A stretch of DNA of 64,000 nucleotides. It comes from Peromyscus leucopus. Taxonomy: Eukaryota; Chordata; Mammalia; Rodentia; Cricetidae. The position numbers and the translations under genes were made by a program. Location of the stretch: contig NC_051068.1 of assembly GCF_004664715.2 (NCBI RefSeq), positions 14,796,298-14,860,297 on the forward strand, written 5' to 3'. Positions 9,903 through 20,030 of the stretch are shown here, piece by piece. A model generated the notes under the pieces. That model ran no database searches, was not told the origin of the DNA, and was given only the letters and a program-made list of their open reading frames with translations. The stretch's first letter is position 1. Each line of letters starts with the position of its first letter.

Positions 9903-10006
9903 GTATGAGACAGGATCTCAAGGTGCTAAGGCTGGCCTTGAACTTGTGATTCTCCTGTCTCTACTTCTTGAGTGCTGGGGTCTCGGGACTATGCTGCATG
10001 ACCAGC
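9903..10006 (-). mobile_element. B1-derived fragment
   Basis: 'TGAGACAGGATCTCAAGGTG', 'GGCTGGCCTTGAACTTGTG', 'CTTGAGTGCTGGGGTCTCGG'. Confidence 0.7.
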
Positions 10007-10267
10007 TCTAGAAAGCTAAACCTTCGATCTTTATTCTCAGCCAGATCATCCAGTGACAGGACAGAGGCAAATGACTCTTCTGAGTTGAAATTGCCTCGTC
10101 TTCAAACAGGATCAGCCTGTTGGGTTTGTTGGAAGCAAAGGGAATTTTTAGAAGAGCAGGTCTTGAGACTGCACAGCCAGGGAGAGATGCCCTGTTTGGA
10201 AATGTGGAAAACACACTGCAGTGCTGAAGCAGGTGGAAGCATGAGGCGCCGTGAATTTTAAAGACAT

Positions 10268-10408
10268 GTTTGGCTGTGCATGGTGGCGCACACCTATTAG
10301 TCCCAGCACCCAGGAGGCAGAGGCAGGCGGATCTCTGTGAGTTTGAGGCCAGTCTGGTCTACAGAATGAGTTCCAGGTCAGCCAGGGCTACACAGAGAAA
10401 CCCTGTCT

Positions 10409-10462
<54 letters not shown>
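10268..10462 (+). mobile_element. B1 SINE with long poly(A) tail
   Basis: Full B1 ('GCATGGTGGCGCACACCTAT' to 'GAGAAACCCTGTCTC') followed by an uninterrupted run of about 50 A, which suggests a fairly recent insertion or tail expansion. Confidence 0.97.
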
Positions 10463-10465
<3 letters not shown>

Positions 10466-11015
10466 AAATAAATATAAAAATAATAAATCAATAAAATCAA
10501 GACATTTCCTGGGCATCACTAAATCAGCTCACCTACCAGTCTTAGTCTCTGCTTCTCTCACTGAGTTGTGGCAACTCGAAGAGGCTGGCACAGATACTCA
10601 TCCATCAAATCAGCTCGAGGCATCCAGCAACTAAACTGCTGATCCCAATCACCTCTGACTATGAACAACATATAAATTAGACAGGATCTGGAGTCTCAGG
10701 GGCAGATTCCCAAGGCCCACCTGCTGCCGCCGCCAGGGCGTGTGCTCCTAGGCCCCTGCTGCACACCACTTTGGTGCCCTCATCATCTTGAACAAGTGAA
10801 CGGTCTTTGTGTTCATATCTTGTCAAGGGGAATCTCACAACACTCACTGGTGGCCTCAGCCAGCCCTGCAGGGAGGCCTTTCCACAGACCCCTTTTTATG
10901 CTCATGATTCTAGAAGACTTACAATGGTGCCACTCTGCTGCTGACCAGGATAGTTCAGAAGTATGTGTGCTGTAAGACAGGGACTCCCATTTGTTGGTGG
11001 CAGAAGTTTGCATGT

Positions 11016-11016
<1 letters not shown>
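10463..11016. other. Unique sequence
   Basis: Mostly single copy. A GC-rich patch at 10726-10742 (CCGCCGCCAGGGCGTGT) resembles a CTCF core but lacks one G of it. Confidence 0.45.

Positions 11017-11064
<48 letters not shown>
11017..11064. repeat. (CA)24 microsatellite
   Basis: Uninterrupted CA dinucleotide run, likely length-polymorphic. Confidence 0.98.
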
Positions 11065-11065
<1 letters not shown>

Positions 11066-11339
11066 ATCCCACAAAACTTGATGCTGCATGCTGGGCAGGC
11101 TGCCCCTCCCTCCCTGGTGTTCTTTCTGAAGATGTTTTAGACCCTGTCTGTGTAGCAGGATAGCTGCTAACCCCCAAGACTTGTTACACACAAGATCTCT
11201 ATTACAGACAGGACAGACAGAGGTATTAGAAAAGAGATGGAAGTACTATCACATAGTTGACTTGACAAACAATTGGTGTATTTTTCTTTGAAGCAGAGTT
11301 GAGGTATATTAAGATATTTCAATATAGATTTAGAAGACT

Positions 11340-11498
11340 TTTAAAGTTACATTTATTTGGGAGTGTGCCGCTAAACATGCAGAAGTCGGGGAACAACATT
11401 GTTCTTTCCTTCCACCATAGGGTCCCAGGCATGAAAAGTCCTAGCTAGACAGTCTTGGCAACAATTGCCTTTACCCACTAAGACATCTCCCTAGCCTG
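11340..11498 (-). mobile_element. B3-like SINE
   Basis: 'TTTCCTTCCACCATAGGGTC', 'GCCTTTACCCACTAAGACAT', end 'CTCCCTAGCC'. Confidence 0.75.
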
Positions 11499-11504
11499 AG
11501 ATTT

Positions 11505-11650
11505 GTTTTTAGTGATTTATTGAACTTTATTTTATGTTCATCAGTGTGAAGATGTCAGATCCCCTGGAACTGGAGTTACAGACAGTTGTAAGTAGTGGGA
11601 ATTGAACCTGGGTCCTCTGGAAGAGCGGCCAGTGCTCTTAACTGCTGAGC
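11505..11650 (-). mobile_element. B2 SINE, head truncated
   Basis: 'GATGTCAGATCCCCTGGAAC' to 'CTCTTAACTGCTGAGCC', then cut off by a T run; a stretch around 'GAGCCACC' is deleted internally. Confidence 0.93.
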
Positions 11651-11654
11651 CTTT

Positions 11655-12660
11655 TTTTTTTTTTTCATATGATATATTCTTCCACACCTTTTCCCTTCCC
11701 TAACTCCCCCAGGTCCTCTTACCTCCTCAACTGTCCAATTCATACCCTTTCTTTCTCTCCTTAAAAATACAAACAAGCAAACAACAACAACAACAATAAA
11801 AAAAAAACAACCTACCAAACAAACAAACAAAACCGAGTAACTCACACACACAAACAAACCCCACAAAACCCAAAAAGTAGGAACCAAAATACACAAGCAA
11901 AAGAACAATGAGATAAAAATGCCCACACAAAGCAACATGGGACAAAGCATCTACAAAGATACGGTTGGGTTTGTTTTGGTTTGGCATCTGCTGTTGGGCA
12001 TGGGACCTGCCCTTAAGTGTGGTCTGTACACCCAGTGAGACTCACTGGAGAAAACTAATCTTCCCTTTGCAAGTGGGTGGCAGGTGAAGGTAGCTTTTTT
12101 GTTGTTGTTGTTGTTGTTGTTGTTGTTTTGTTTTTTTGTTTGTTTTTGTTTCTCAAGATGGTTTCTCTGTGTAACAGTCCTGGCTGTCCTGGAACTTGCT
12201 TGGTAGACCAGACTGGCCTTGAACTCACAGAGATCCACCTGTCTCTGTTTCCCGAGTGCTGGGATCAGAGCCCAGCAAAGACAGCTTCTTGATTAGGGGT
12301 GGAAGCCCTATCCACTTTCCCCCAGCACTGGGACCCATCTGACTTGAACGGGTGCAGGCCCCTGCAGGCCGGCGGTCTCTGGAAGGTCAGCAGTCTTGCT
12401 GTGTCTGGAAGAGTTTCCTCAGTCATCCCTTCCCTCTGGCTCTTACAACCCTTCAACCTCCTTCTCTACAGTTCCCTGAGCCCTGAGGGGAGGGGTTTGA
12501 TGAAGACATCCCACCTAGGATGGAGTGTCCCCAATCCCTAGTCTCTGCACACTGTCCCGCTGTGGGTCTCTGTCTTAGTTCCCATCTACTGCAGGAGGCC
12601 GTTTCTCAGATGATGGCTGAGGGAGGCCCCGATCTGAATTCATCTCAGATGATGGCTGAC
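11655..12660 (-). mobile_element. L1 3' UTR (Lx-like), antisense
   Basis: Long collinear match to rodent L1 3' UTR complement: 'ATGGGACAAAGCATCTACAA', 'GGCATGGGACCTGCCCTTAA', 'CAGTGAGACTCACTGGAGAA', then after a B1 insertion 'CACTGGGACCCATCTGACTT', 'GAGGGGAGGGGTTTGATGAA', 'TTCCCATCTACTGCAGGAGG'. A 15-base phrase TCAGATGATGGCTGA is repeated 38 bp apart at the far end. Confidence 0.9.
12095..12268 (-). mobile_element. B1 SINE nested in the L1
   Basis: (GTT)n-rich antisense tail, then 'CTCAAGATGGTTTCTCTGTG' to 'CCCGAGTGCTGGGATCA'. Flanks AAGGTAGCTT and AAGACAGCTT may be a decayed target duplication. Confidence 0.92.
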
Positions 12661-12667
12661 CCAGACC

Positions 12668-13012
12668 CTGATCACCTTGACACCCTCTAGAGTCATCTGG
12701 GAAGAGGAACAGCATAGAGAAAGGACCTCCAACAGACTGGCCTGTGGGATTAATGACTGATTAGCAGGACCTGGCCCATTGTGGCACTGTCACCCTCAGG
12801 CTAGTGGACCTGGGTTGTATAAAAAGGCAATCGAGTAAGCTGTGGAGAGCAAGCCAGGAAGCAGCATTACTCCGTGGCCTCTGCTTCAGTTCCTGCCTCC
12901 AGGTTCCTGCCCTGAGTTCCTGCCCTGACTTCCCTGTATGATGGACTACAAGCTGTAAGATGAAATAAACTCTTTTCTCACCAAGCTGCATTGGATCATG
13001 GTGTTTATCACA
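12668..13012 (+). mobile_element. MT-type MaLR LTR (ERVL class)
   Basis: 'CACCTTGACACCCTCTAGAG', 'TCATCTGGGAAGAGGAAC', 'TCAGTTCCTGCCTCCAGG' and 'TGGATCATGGTGTTTATCAC' follow the MT LTR. It keeps a TATAAAA at 12818-12824 and AATAAA at 12964-12969. The 5' tip (about 20 bp) is not recognised where it meets the L1. Confidence 0.88.
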
Positions 13013-13345
13013 TGTGTGTGTTTGTTATTAAACATCTGGGGGGAAAGACCACAGCATCACTGCTGATCACTCATCCACCTAAACCAAAAGGTGGCCACAC
13101 TCCACCCGTGAAGGGAAGATGGGACACTTGCTGGGGAGGGAGGAACAAGGGCCCCTCAGTCCACCTTTCCATTGCAGAGCAGCCTAGCCTCAAAAAAGAA
13201 ACACTACAATTGCTCGAAACTACTGAGCAAGAAGCTGGGAACTGCTGCATATTCTGTCACAAGCTCTTTTGACAACCAGAGCAGGTATGTGACACTGTGA
13301 CATCGGCCCTCACAGATCTTCCAAGTGGGAAAGGAAAAATGGTAC
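13013..13345. other. Unique sequence
   Basis: No element recognised. Confidence 0.45.
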
Positions 13346-13633
13346 TGATGGGCAAGTTTTGTTTTGTTTTTATTTTTATTTTTAAAATTACACTCATGAT
13401 ATTCATTAATTACACTCATGATATTAATCACATTCGCAGTATTCATTCAATTATATATATATATATAAATATATATATATAAAATTTTAAATGCCGAATG
13501 TCATTTATTGAAGGAGGGAGGATGTCTTAAATACAGGCTTACAGCACAATGGGAGAACCCCGGAGGGCAGAAGTTCGCTACTGATATTTTACAATCTTGC
13601 ATCTAAGCTGTTAACGCCTGATGGGCAAGTTTT
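13346..13633 (-). mobile_element. Retrocopy related to 3.1 kb copy, with 15-bp TSD
   Basis: Perfect 15-bp duplication TGATGGGCAAGTTTT at 13346-13360 and 13619-13633. Reading the minus strand: about 130 bp of transcript-like sequence with AATAAA (complement at 13504-13509), then GGCATTT, a TA-rich microsatellite (13452-13480) and a run of TTTTA-complement units as tail. The first part matches 3141-3205 closely and continues about 60 bp further 5'. Confidence 0.8.
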
Positions 13634-13721
13634 CCTTACTACCTGCAGCTCAGGGTCAGGTGGGGCTCTGGCAGATAGAAGCAAGCCAGCTGTTTTTTGT
13701 TTGTTTGTTTGTTTTGGTGCC

Positions 13722-13723
<2 letters not shown>

Positions 13724-13771
<48 letters not shown>
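13724..13771. repeat. (TG)n microsatellite
   Basis: Uninterrupted TG run of about 23 units, preceded by a (GTTT)n stretch at 13692-13715. Confidence 0.97.
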
Positions 13772-13772
<1 letters not shown>

Positions 13773-13996
13773 CCTGCAGGTGACAAGCCACGCCAGGTGC
13801 TTTGGGGTACTTGCAGGTATCCAAAAAGCAAAGGATTCTTTTCGAGCTGCATCTGAATCCGTCACAGGCCCTTTGCACTAAGACCTGTGACAGACTTTGT
13901 CTACTGGTTTAACAGACTGACGTACAGCTGCTGAGATCCATGCACCATCACTACCTAAGGGTTTAGAGCTGGAGTTTTCTAGAAAGTGTTTGGCCC

Positions 13997-14140
13997 TGCC
14001 AGGTGTGGTGGCGCACACCTTTGATCCCAGCACTTGGGAGACAGAGGCAGGTGAATCTCTGAGTTCGAGGCCAGCTGGATTACACAGTGAGTTCCAGGAC
14101 AGCCAGAGCTTCACAGGAAAACTCTCTCTTGAAAAACAAA
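13997..14140 (+). mobile_element. B1 SINE
   Basis: 'CCAGGTGTGGTGGCGCACAC', 'GAGTTCCAGGACAGCCAGAG'; several small deletions. Confidence 0.95.
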
Positions 14141-14274
14141 CAAAAGAAAACAAAACAAAAACACACCACCAAAACAACTCAAAAAGCCCTGTTTGATCTG
14201 AATTTCTCTGTGCTTCGAATGTTAATAGGTTGTTCTGGTGTTTGGGCATTTTGTTACTTTCGTAATTCTTTCTT

Positions 14275-14424
14275 TAGAAATGTTTTACTTTTATGTGTAT
14301 TGGTGTTTTGCCTGCATGTATGTCTGTGTACGACATGTGTGCCTGGTACCCCTGGAGGCCAGAAGAGGGTGTCGGATCATCTGGAACTGGAGTTACAGAT
14401 GTTGTGAGTCCTCTCCAGCCCCAT
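14275..14424 (-). mobile_element. B2 SINE, internally deleted
   Basis: 'TGGAGGCCAGAAGAGGGTGT' and 'TCTGGAACTGGAGTTACAGA' are kept, then it jumps to CTCCAGCCCC; the A/B-box region is missing. Confidence 0.88.
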
Positions 14425-14463
14425 CATTTCTGTTTGAGATGTTAATTTATAAGGTAGCATGAG

Positions 14464-14680
14464 GTGCTGGCCAGGTTGCTAAGTGGTTAGATCACTGGCT
14501 GCTCTTGCAGAGGACCTAGGTTCACTTCCCGGTACCTACATGGAGGTTCACAGACACCTGAAACTTGAGTTCTAGGGATCTGATGCCCTCTCCGTGGCCG
14601 CCAGACACTCAGATGGTGCATATATATGTGCAAGCAAATACTCATACACATAAAATAAAAATACAAAAATCTTTTTAAAA
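14464..14680 (+). mobile_element. B2 SINE
   Basis: 'CTGGCTGCTCTTGCAGAGGA', 'TCTAGGGATCTGATGCCCTC', tail 'CACATAAAATAAAAATAC'. Head sequence diverged (GGTTGCTAAGTGG). Confidence 0.92.
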
Positions 14681-14695
14681 ACCATAATTATATAA

Positions 14696-14852
14696 GTCAA
14701 GAGTAGTGGCTCATGCCTTTAACCTCAGCACTTGGGAGGCAGGGGTAGGCGGATCTCTGTGAGTTCGAGGCTAGCCTAGTCTACAGAGTGAGTTCCGGGA
14801 CAGTCAAGGCTACACAGAGAAACTCTGTCTTTAAAAAATAATAAAATAAAAT
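14696..14852 (+). mobile_element. B1 SINE
   Basis: 'GAGTAGTGGCTCATGCCTTT' to 'GAGAAACTCTGTCTTTAAAA', with a (AATAA)n tail. Confidence 0.95.
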
Positions 14853-14984
14853 AAACTCCATACAAAGGTAGTGCCATGGAATTAAGAATGCAAAGCTCAT
14901 GCTTCAAGTATTAACTTATTGTTACACTGTATGCAACTTTTTATTTTTAGCAAGGACTTTCTAACCTACTTTTCTTTTTTTCTT

Positions 14985-15085
14985 TTTTGTGAAACAGGAT
15001 GAGCACAGCTCTGGCTGGCCTGGAACTCCCAATGTAGACCAGACTGCCCTCACGTCTCTGTGCGCCTCTCCAGCCTATGCCTTCA
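14985..15085 (-). mobile_element. B1-derived fragment
   Basis: 'GCTGGCCTGGAACTCCCAAT' and 'TAGACCAGACTGCCCTCACG' after a T-rich tail. Confidence 0.65.
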
Positions 15086-16004
15086 GGTGTGTGTGGTTCC
15101 TTGCTCACCCTGTCGTTTCCCTGGAAAGGCTCCTCTTCTCCTTCAGACAGTATGGCCCAGTGTGGCAGCTTCTGGCCTTGTCCCTTCAGGACCAGGTCCT
15201 CCTGTGGGTGAGCTTTTATGGGGCTCTAGTCTGTAGAAGGGAAGAAGAAAAGAAACAGAATGACCCCCCACCCCACCCCTGAAGCCTGGTGGTCAACATC
15301 CGGGCATAACACACTCAGAACTGGCTCAGTAACCCCAAACCAGCACATAGTTGTGGTTCAAGCTAGAAACCATAAAAATCCAAGTCACTTTTTAAACTGT
15401 AAAATGTCAAAATGGCTGTCCTTTTTAATGTGGAGAAATTATATTCTGGATAAGTCAAAATAATGATATTAATTTTATTTTAAAATATTCTAAAATGAAT
15501 ACGTCTTTCTTGTTACCTTAGTGGAGACCGGGGTTAAGAAAGCGAGCATTATCTGCCCTTAGGTCTCGGGCTGGGGCTGAGCAGTAATAAAGAACTCGGA
15601 GACATAGAGGAGGGTCTACATTCAACTCCCAGTGCTTCAAACGAACCATCCACAGGTCTTCAGTGTTAGTTAGACGGCCAAGCTTGGCGTGTAGAAAATG
15701 GCTGGCCAACCAAACCAGAACTGTAAGCAATTTATTTTTTACTGATACACACTTCCACTGAAAAACAGCTATTTATCTCAAATTTAAATTTAGCTGGGTG
15801 TCTGGCTTTTGTTTTTTCTCCTTTTTCTGGAGAATTTCAACAATAACAAACTCATGGTTAGAAGGGCTTGAGGTGTTATTTTGTTTTTTAAAGGCTTTAT
15901 TTTCCCAATGCCTGGGATTATAGTAAGGATTCCTGTGACCTGCTGGAACCTTGAAGTAGGGCAACACCCATTATGACCTTATCAGTCCAAGAGCAGGTGC
16001 GACA
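15086..16004. other. Unique sequence
   Basis: About 0.9 kb without recognisable elements; a short C/A-rich patch sits at 15264-15283. Confidence 0.5.
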
Positions 16005-16150
16005 CATTCGTCAACCTGCATCCTCAGAACAAGCTGGGGATGTAGGCAGGAACCTGGTCTCCAGATGAGGAAAGGGAGAGCCTGGCACACTGAGCCACAC
16101 AGCTGTGAGGGCAAGAAGCAGGACTGGAAGCCAGCTGAGATCTGTCCCAG
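16005..16150 (-). mobile_element. MIR SINE
   Basis: 'CTCCAGATGAGGAAAGGGAG', 'GAGCCACACAGCTGTGAGGG', 'AAGCAGGACTGGAAGCC' line up with the MIR core complement. Confidence 0.7.
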
Positions 16151-16199
16151 AGCAACAGGCTAAGAAACACTAAAATTCACTAAAATCACAAATGTCTCA

Positions 16200-16376
16200 G
16201 GCTTGACGTGTAGCTTGGTTGATAAAGGGCTTGTCTAACATCAGAAGGCCTGTTTTGGATCAAATGCCACACAAACCTGGCACAAATGGGTAGTGGTGAA
16301 CACTTGTAATCCCAGCATTTGTGAAGTAGAGGCAAAAAGATCAGCCATTGAAGCCATCCTCAGCTCCAGAGAGAGC
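16200..16376 (+). mobile_element. B4 SINE
   Basis: ID-like left part ('GTGTAGCTTGGTTGATAAAG', 'GGCTTGTCTAACATCAGAAG') followed by B1-like right part ('GTAGTGGTGAACACTTGTAA', 'CCATCCTCAGCTCC'). Confidence 0.8.
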
Positions 16377-16389
16377 TGGAGGCCAATGT

Positions 16390-18100
16390 CTGGCATCTCT
16401 CCCTTAGGCAATTGGTCACATTATTTTATAGTATCACATTAGCAAACAAAAAAGAGATAGAGATATTAAAATAGCGTCACATTAAGATAATCAGAAGTTT
16501 GTCTTTTGATTGGGTCGTGTGTTTTTATTTAAAAATCAAAGCACACAAGCACATGCTGGATGGTGTTTGCCCATCATCCTCCGTAGTACTGAAGTTTGAT
16601 TTGCACTGCAAAAATCTGAGAAACCCAAAACATCAGCAGGACTTTTCCCGGCCAAAATGCTGCAAGAGCCCGGAATGGCCCCAATGGGTCGGGCTGCCCT
16701 TCCCTGCTCTTGAGGCCTTCCTGGTAGAATGGAGTGCAGGCTTGCTCTCCCCTGACACATCACCGGCCTTTGCTTTCCTTGCCCTGCAGAGCCCTGTGGG
16801 ATATAAATGCTATTATATAACCGGCCCCTCCCACCGCTCGCTCACCGGCCTTTGATCGGTCTTAGAAGGTGATTACATAGCTTCATTTATTTCTTTGAAT
16901 ACTCAAGTTTCACGGTCATTAAAGTAATCACAGACTCATCCCAGTCTCCATGTGAGGGCAATGTCTCCTCTAACCACGACCGTTTCTCCTCCTCTGTAGC
17001 CATCATCTCTCCCCTGCTCTCTAGCCCCCTTCCTGTTCCACCTTCACCGCTGCCATAAAAGACTGCGGTAATTTTAATACCTCTTTGGCAATGAATCATG
17101 ACATTTATTCAGCTGATCTCCAAGCCATGAGAAGCTGGGTCTTACACTGTACAGAGCAAGCAAATCGCAAAGAGCAGCTCAGCGAGGAAAGGGTTAATCG
17201 GGTGAGTAAAGGCTATTTTTAAATCTGGCCCCTGTCTGCCCGGCATGGAAATCCACCCCGTACCGCAGAAATCCTAAATTGCACTGCCCTGCACCCCACT
17301 GAAAGTCTTCAGTGCGCTGTAAGACCTCCCCAGCATGGGGAAGATTGGGGGTGGGTCGCTGGAGGAGGGGCGCGGGTTCGGCCTTTGTGCTGCAGGCCAG
17401 TCGCGGAGGTCCCGCGGAGCAGGCACACAGAAACCCTCGAGGCCCGCAGGAGCAGCCCCGCACAAAAGCGCGTTACATGCTTGCAAATCGCCCCACCGCT
17501 GTTATTGTATTTACCGTGGTCTGCGGGGCAATTGTTTTCTCTTTGCAAAATTTTTCAGCTTCATGGGCTTTTCTCGTCCTCTGCAGCCACGGTCACTTGT
17601 ACCACGAGGTCACATAGAGAAGTCCGCGTCCCCCCCCCCCCCCCATCTTCCTCAAGGAAGGGGAAAGATCCTGCCTGGGCAGGAGGCCACCGGAGGATGC
17701 GATCGATCGATGAGTACCCAGCTTTGCTTTCTCTTCGAGGGAGACGAGATTGGAGAGCTGCGTGTTTGAAATAACAACTTCTATCAGTCATGTCTGTGTG
17801 GTTGGGGTCTATGTTTTTCTGGCTTTATTTGATTACTGTTGTTAAAGATGATGCCCGCCCTGCTCCTTGGGGACTTATTTATTGGGATGAGAAAAGGAAA
17901 AAAAAGGTCACACGTAAACTTTGAATCAGTTTTGTATTTGTAAACGCATGAACATTGTTCCCCAGGAATTTTTTTCAATTCTGAAGTTGATATAAATATC
18001 ATATCACTATGGCTAGACATATGCTAAGAGTTTGAGGTTTCTTTGCTTGGAAGGTTTGAAGGAAGGGAAGCTACCAAATAGTTATTTTAAGACCCAAAAT
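16390..18100. other. 1.7-kb SINE-free unique island
   Basis: The longest segment without a recognised SINE, L1 or LTR. It contains TATAAAT (16802-16808) and TATATAA (16814-16820) next to 'CCGGCCCCTCCCACCGCTCG', a MEF2-like CTATTTTTAA (17213-17222), a CGG|GTGAGT donor-like site at 17201/17202, a CpG-enriched block and a 15-C run at 17630-17644. Overlapping open frames of 101-144 codons at 17312-17774 in different frames of one strand, with no recognised domain, look like a by-product of high GC. Confidence 0.55.
17335..17720. promoter_or_regulatory. CpG-enriched candidate regulatory block
   Basis: Contains many CpG dinucleotides in a window otherwise poor in them (for example 'GGGGCGCGGGTTCGG', 'GTCGCGGAGGTCCCGCGGAG', 'AAAGCGCGTTAC', 'GCGATCGATCGATGAG'). 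Suggests a weak CpG island or constrained element; no transcript start is shown by the sequence itself. Confidence 0.35.
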
Positions 18101-18109
18101 GTGTGAGGC

Positions 18110-18310
18110 GTGGGAAATGGCCTGCTCAGTGGATAAAAGAGCCTGCCCCACACAAGCCTAGGGGGCTGGATTTGATCCTGGGAACATGTGGTAGAAGAGA
18201 CCCCAACTTCACAAAGTTATCCTCTGACTTCCTCCACACAAGGTCCATGGCATGTGTACACACACACACAGTAATAATAATAATGATAATAATAATAATA
18301 AATTTTAAAA
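18110..18310 (+). mobile_element. B3-like SINE with (TAA)n tail
   Basis: 'AAATGGCCTGCTCAGTGGAT', 'GGGCTGGATTTGATCCTGGG', 'GTTATCCTCTGACTTCCTCC', ending in CACACACA and a (TAA)n run at 18270-18302. Confidence 0.8.
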
Positions 18311-18399
18311 ATAAAATCTGAAGGAAAGAAACCTCTGTGAATGTACATTCTTTCTGTCATCCTTGTGTGGGGGCTTTGTCTACAGTCTTCCTGTTCTCC

Positions 18400-18500
18400 A
18401 GACTCACAGTGTAGCCCAGACAGGCCGGGAACACAGAGATGTACCCCACTCAGCCTCCTGAGTTACAGGAGTAAAGGCCTGCCCTGCTATGCCCCCAGCT
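18400..18500 (-). mobile_element. B1-derived fragment
   Basis: 'CTCACAGTGTAGCCCAGACA', 'CAGCCTCCTGAGTTACAGGA'. Confidence 0.6.
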
Positions 18501-18514
18501 GTCTGTGTTTTTTG

Positions 18515-18640
18515 TTTATTTGCTTGGACAGCATCTTGCTGTGTACTACAGATTGATAACCTCTGTGTATTCCAGAATATGTTTAAATTCATGGCAATCC
18601 TCCTGCCTTTGCCTGGGATTACAAGCATGGATTTCCTCAT
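18515..18640 (-). mobile_element. B1-derived SINE, old
   Basis: 'ACAGCATCTTGCTGTGTAC', 'CAATCCTCCTGCCTTTGCCT', 'GGGATTACAAGCATGG'. Confidence 0.55.
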
Positions 18641-18676
18641 CCATGTAGGGTTTCTCTTATTTGTTTTCTGTTTGTT

Positions 18677-18825
18677 TGTTTGGTTGGTTGGTTGGTTTTT
18701 TTTGTGTGTGTGTGTGGTGTATGTACGTGTGTGTGCTGTTTATGTGTGTGTGTGGTGTATGTATGTGTGTGTGTTTGTGTGATGTATATATGTGTGCTGT
18801 TTATATGTATGCGTGTGTGTCTAGA
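18677..18825. repeat. (GGTT)n and interrupted (TG)n
   Basis: GGTT units followed by TG/GTGTAT variants; many interruptions. Confidence 0.9.
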
Positions 18826-18964
18826 TGTTCTTCACAGTTATAGCTTTCAGGATACTGACCTGTTAACTATTTTTAGTTCACAAACTTGCGTACCTAGTAG
18901 GAGTCCAGAGACTAACCTCAGGGCTAGAGGGCGAAGGTTGCTTGTTATAGCCTTTGATTGGTAA

Positions 18965-19420
18965 TGTTTATGTTGCTCATCGCTGCCTAACAAAACACTG
19001 TAAAATTTGATTGCCTGAAACAACTACCATTTGCTCGTTTCTTATGGTGATGTTGATTTTAGCTACCAGAGTAATCACGGAATCTTGTTATCTGGAATGT
19101 ACCTGTTCTGGACCTTCCAAAGTGGACCGTGATACAATGCGCAGGTAGACATTGGTAATGATTGGAAGCAGTCAGTAAGTCATGCTATTTGGTCAAACAG
19201 AAAGCCATGTTTCTCCTCACAAACTTTCCCCGTGGTTTGGTATCTCCCCCCTCCCCCAAACACTTACGTTAAAGAGAAACTTCTACACTTTGCAGGCCTA
19301 AACCTCGAATTGGCAAAGTTGCTCTCCCATCATACTCTATTGGGCAAATCAAGTTGTGAGTTCAAACCATATACAAGTGGAGGGGCTAAAAAATGTAAGA
19401 AGTATGTTGCTTCTTGGCAT
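18965..19420 (-). mobile_element. Ancient MaLR LTR relic (MLT1-like)
   Basis: 'GCTGCCTAACAAAACACTGT' and, further on, 'CATACTCTATTGGGCAAATC', 'AAGTTGTGAGTTCAAACCAT', 'AAGTGGAGGGGCT' resemble the complement of MLT1 LTRs. Highly diverged; the assignment is tentative. Confidence 0.4.
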
Positions 19421-19694
19421 CAATGTACAAAAAATTAGCATGAGAAGGGATCAAGGATAATGCTGTAGATTAGTCTCATGCCTACATCTCGATGAGAAGA
19501 TACTGAGAACACTGAGTCACTGCCTTTGTCCTGCTTGCTAACATATTTGGTAAATGTACAATGTTCTTTTATTTTTTGAGGTTATGATTACATCATTTCC
19601 CCTTCCAGTCCCTCCCTCCAAACTTTTCCATATACTTCTCCTTGCTCACTTTCAAATTAATGGTCTCTTTTTTCTCGTTAATTGTTGTTACATA

Positions 19695-19755
<61 letters not shown>
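19695..19755. repeat. (TC)n(CA)n microsatellite
   Basis: About 12 TC units then about 18 CA units within the L1 3' UTR. Confidence 0.97.
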
Positions 19756-19759
<4 letters not shown>

Positions 19760-19833
19760 TTGTATATACACACATATACACATATTCCTAAATATAACCT
19801 GCTCAGTTTGTATATTGCTTCTTGTGTCTATGT

Positions 19834-20030
19834 TTTTTGTTTGTTTGTTTGTTTGTTTGTTTTTTGAGACAGGGTTTCTCCGCATAGTTTGGTGCCCGCC
19901 CTGGATCTTGCTCTGTAGCCCACAGAGCAAGATCCAGGCCTCGAACTCACAGAGATCCACCTGGCTCTGCCTCCCAAATGCTGGGATTAAAGGCGTGCAC
20001 CGCCACCACCACCCACCACCACCACCCAGC
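19834..20030 (-). mobile_element. B1 SINE nested in L1, carrying a hairpin
   Basis: Flanked by a perfect 10-bp duplication GTGTCTATGT (19824-19833, 20031-20040). Antisense B1 from the (GTTT)n tail to 'GGCGTGCACCGCCACC'. Its core is rearranged: see 19900-19938. Confidence 0.95.
19900..19938. repeat. Perfect 16-bp inverted repeat, 7-base loop
   Basis: CCTGGATCTTGCTCTG at 19900-19915 is followed, after TAGCCCA, by its exact complement at 19923-19938. Other B1 copies here read CTGTAGACCAGGCTGGCCTC at this place, so the second arm replaced about nine bases of normal B1. Confidence 0.97.

Noticed and set aside
17312..17774. Three overlapping frames in the CpG-rich island
   Set aside because: Two or more long frames on the same strand in different phases is typical of high GC, not of coding sequence.
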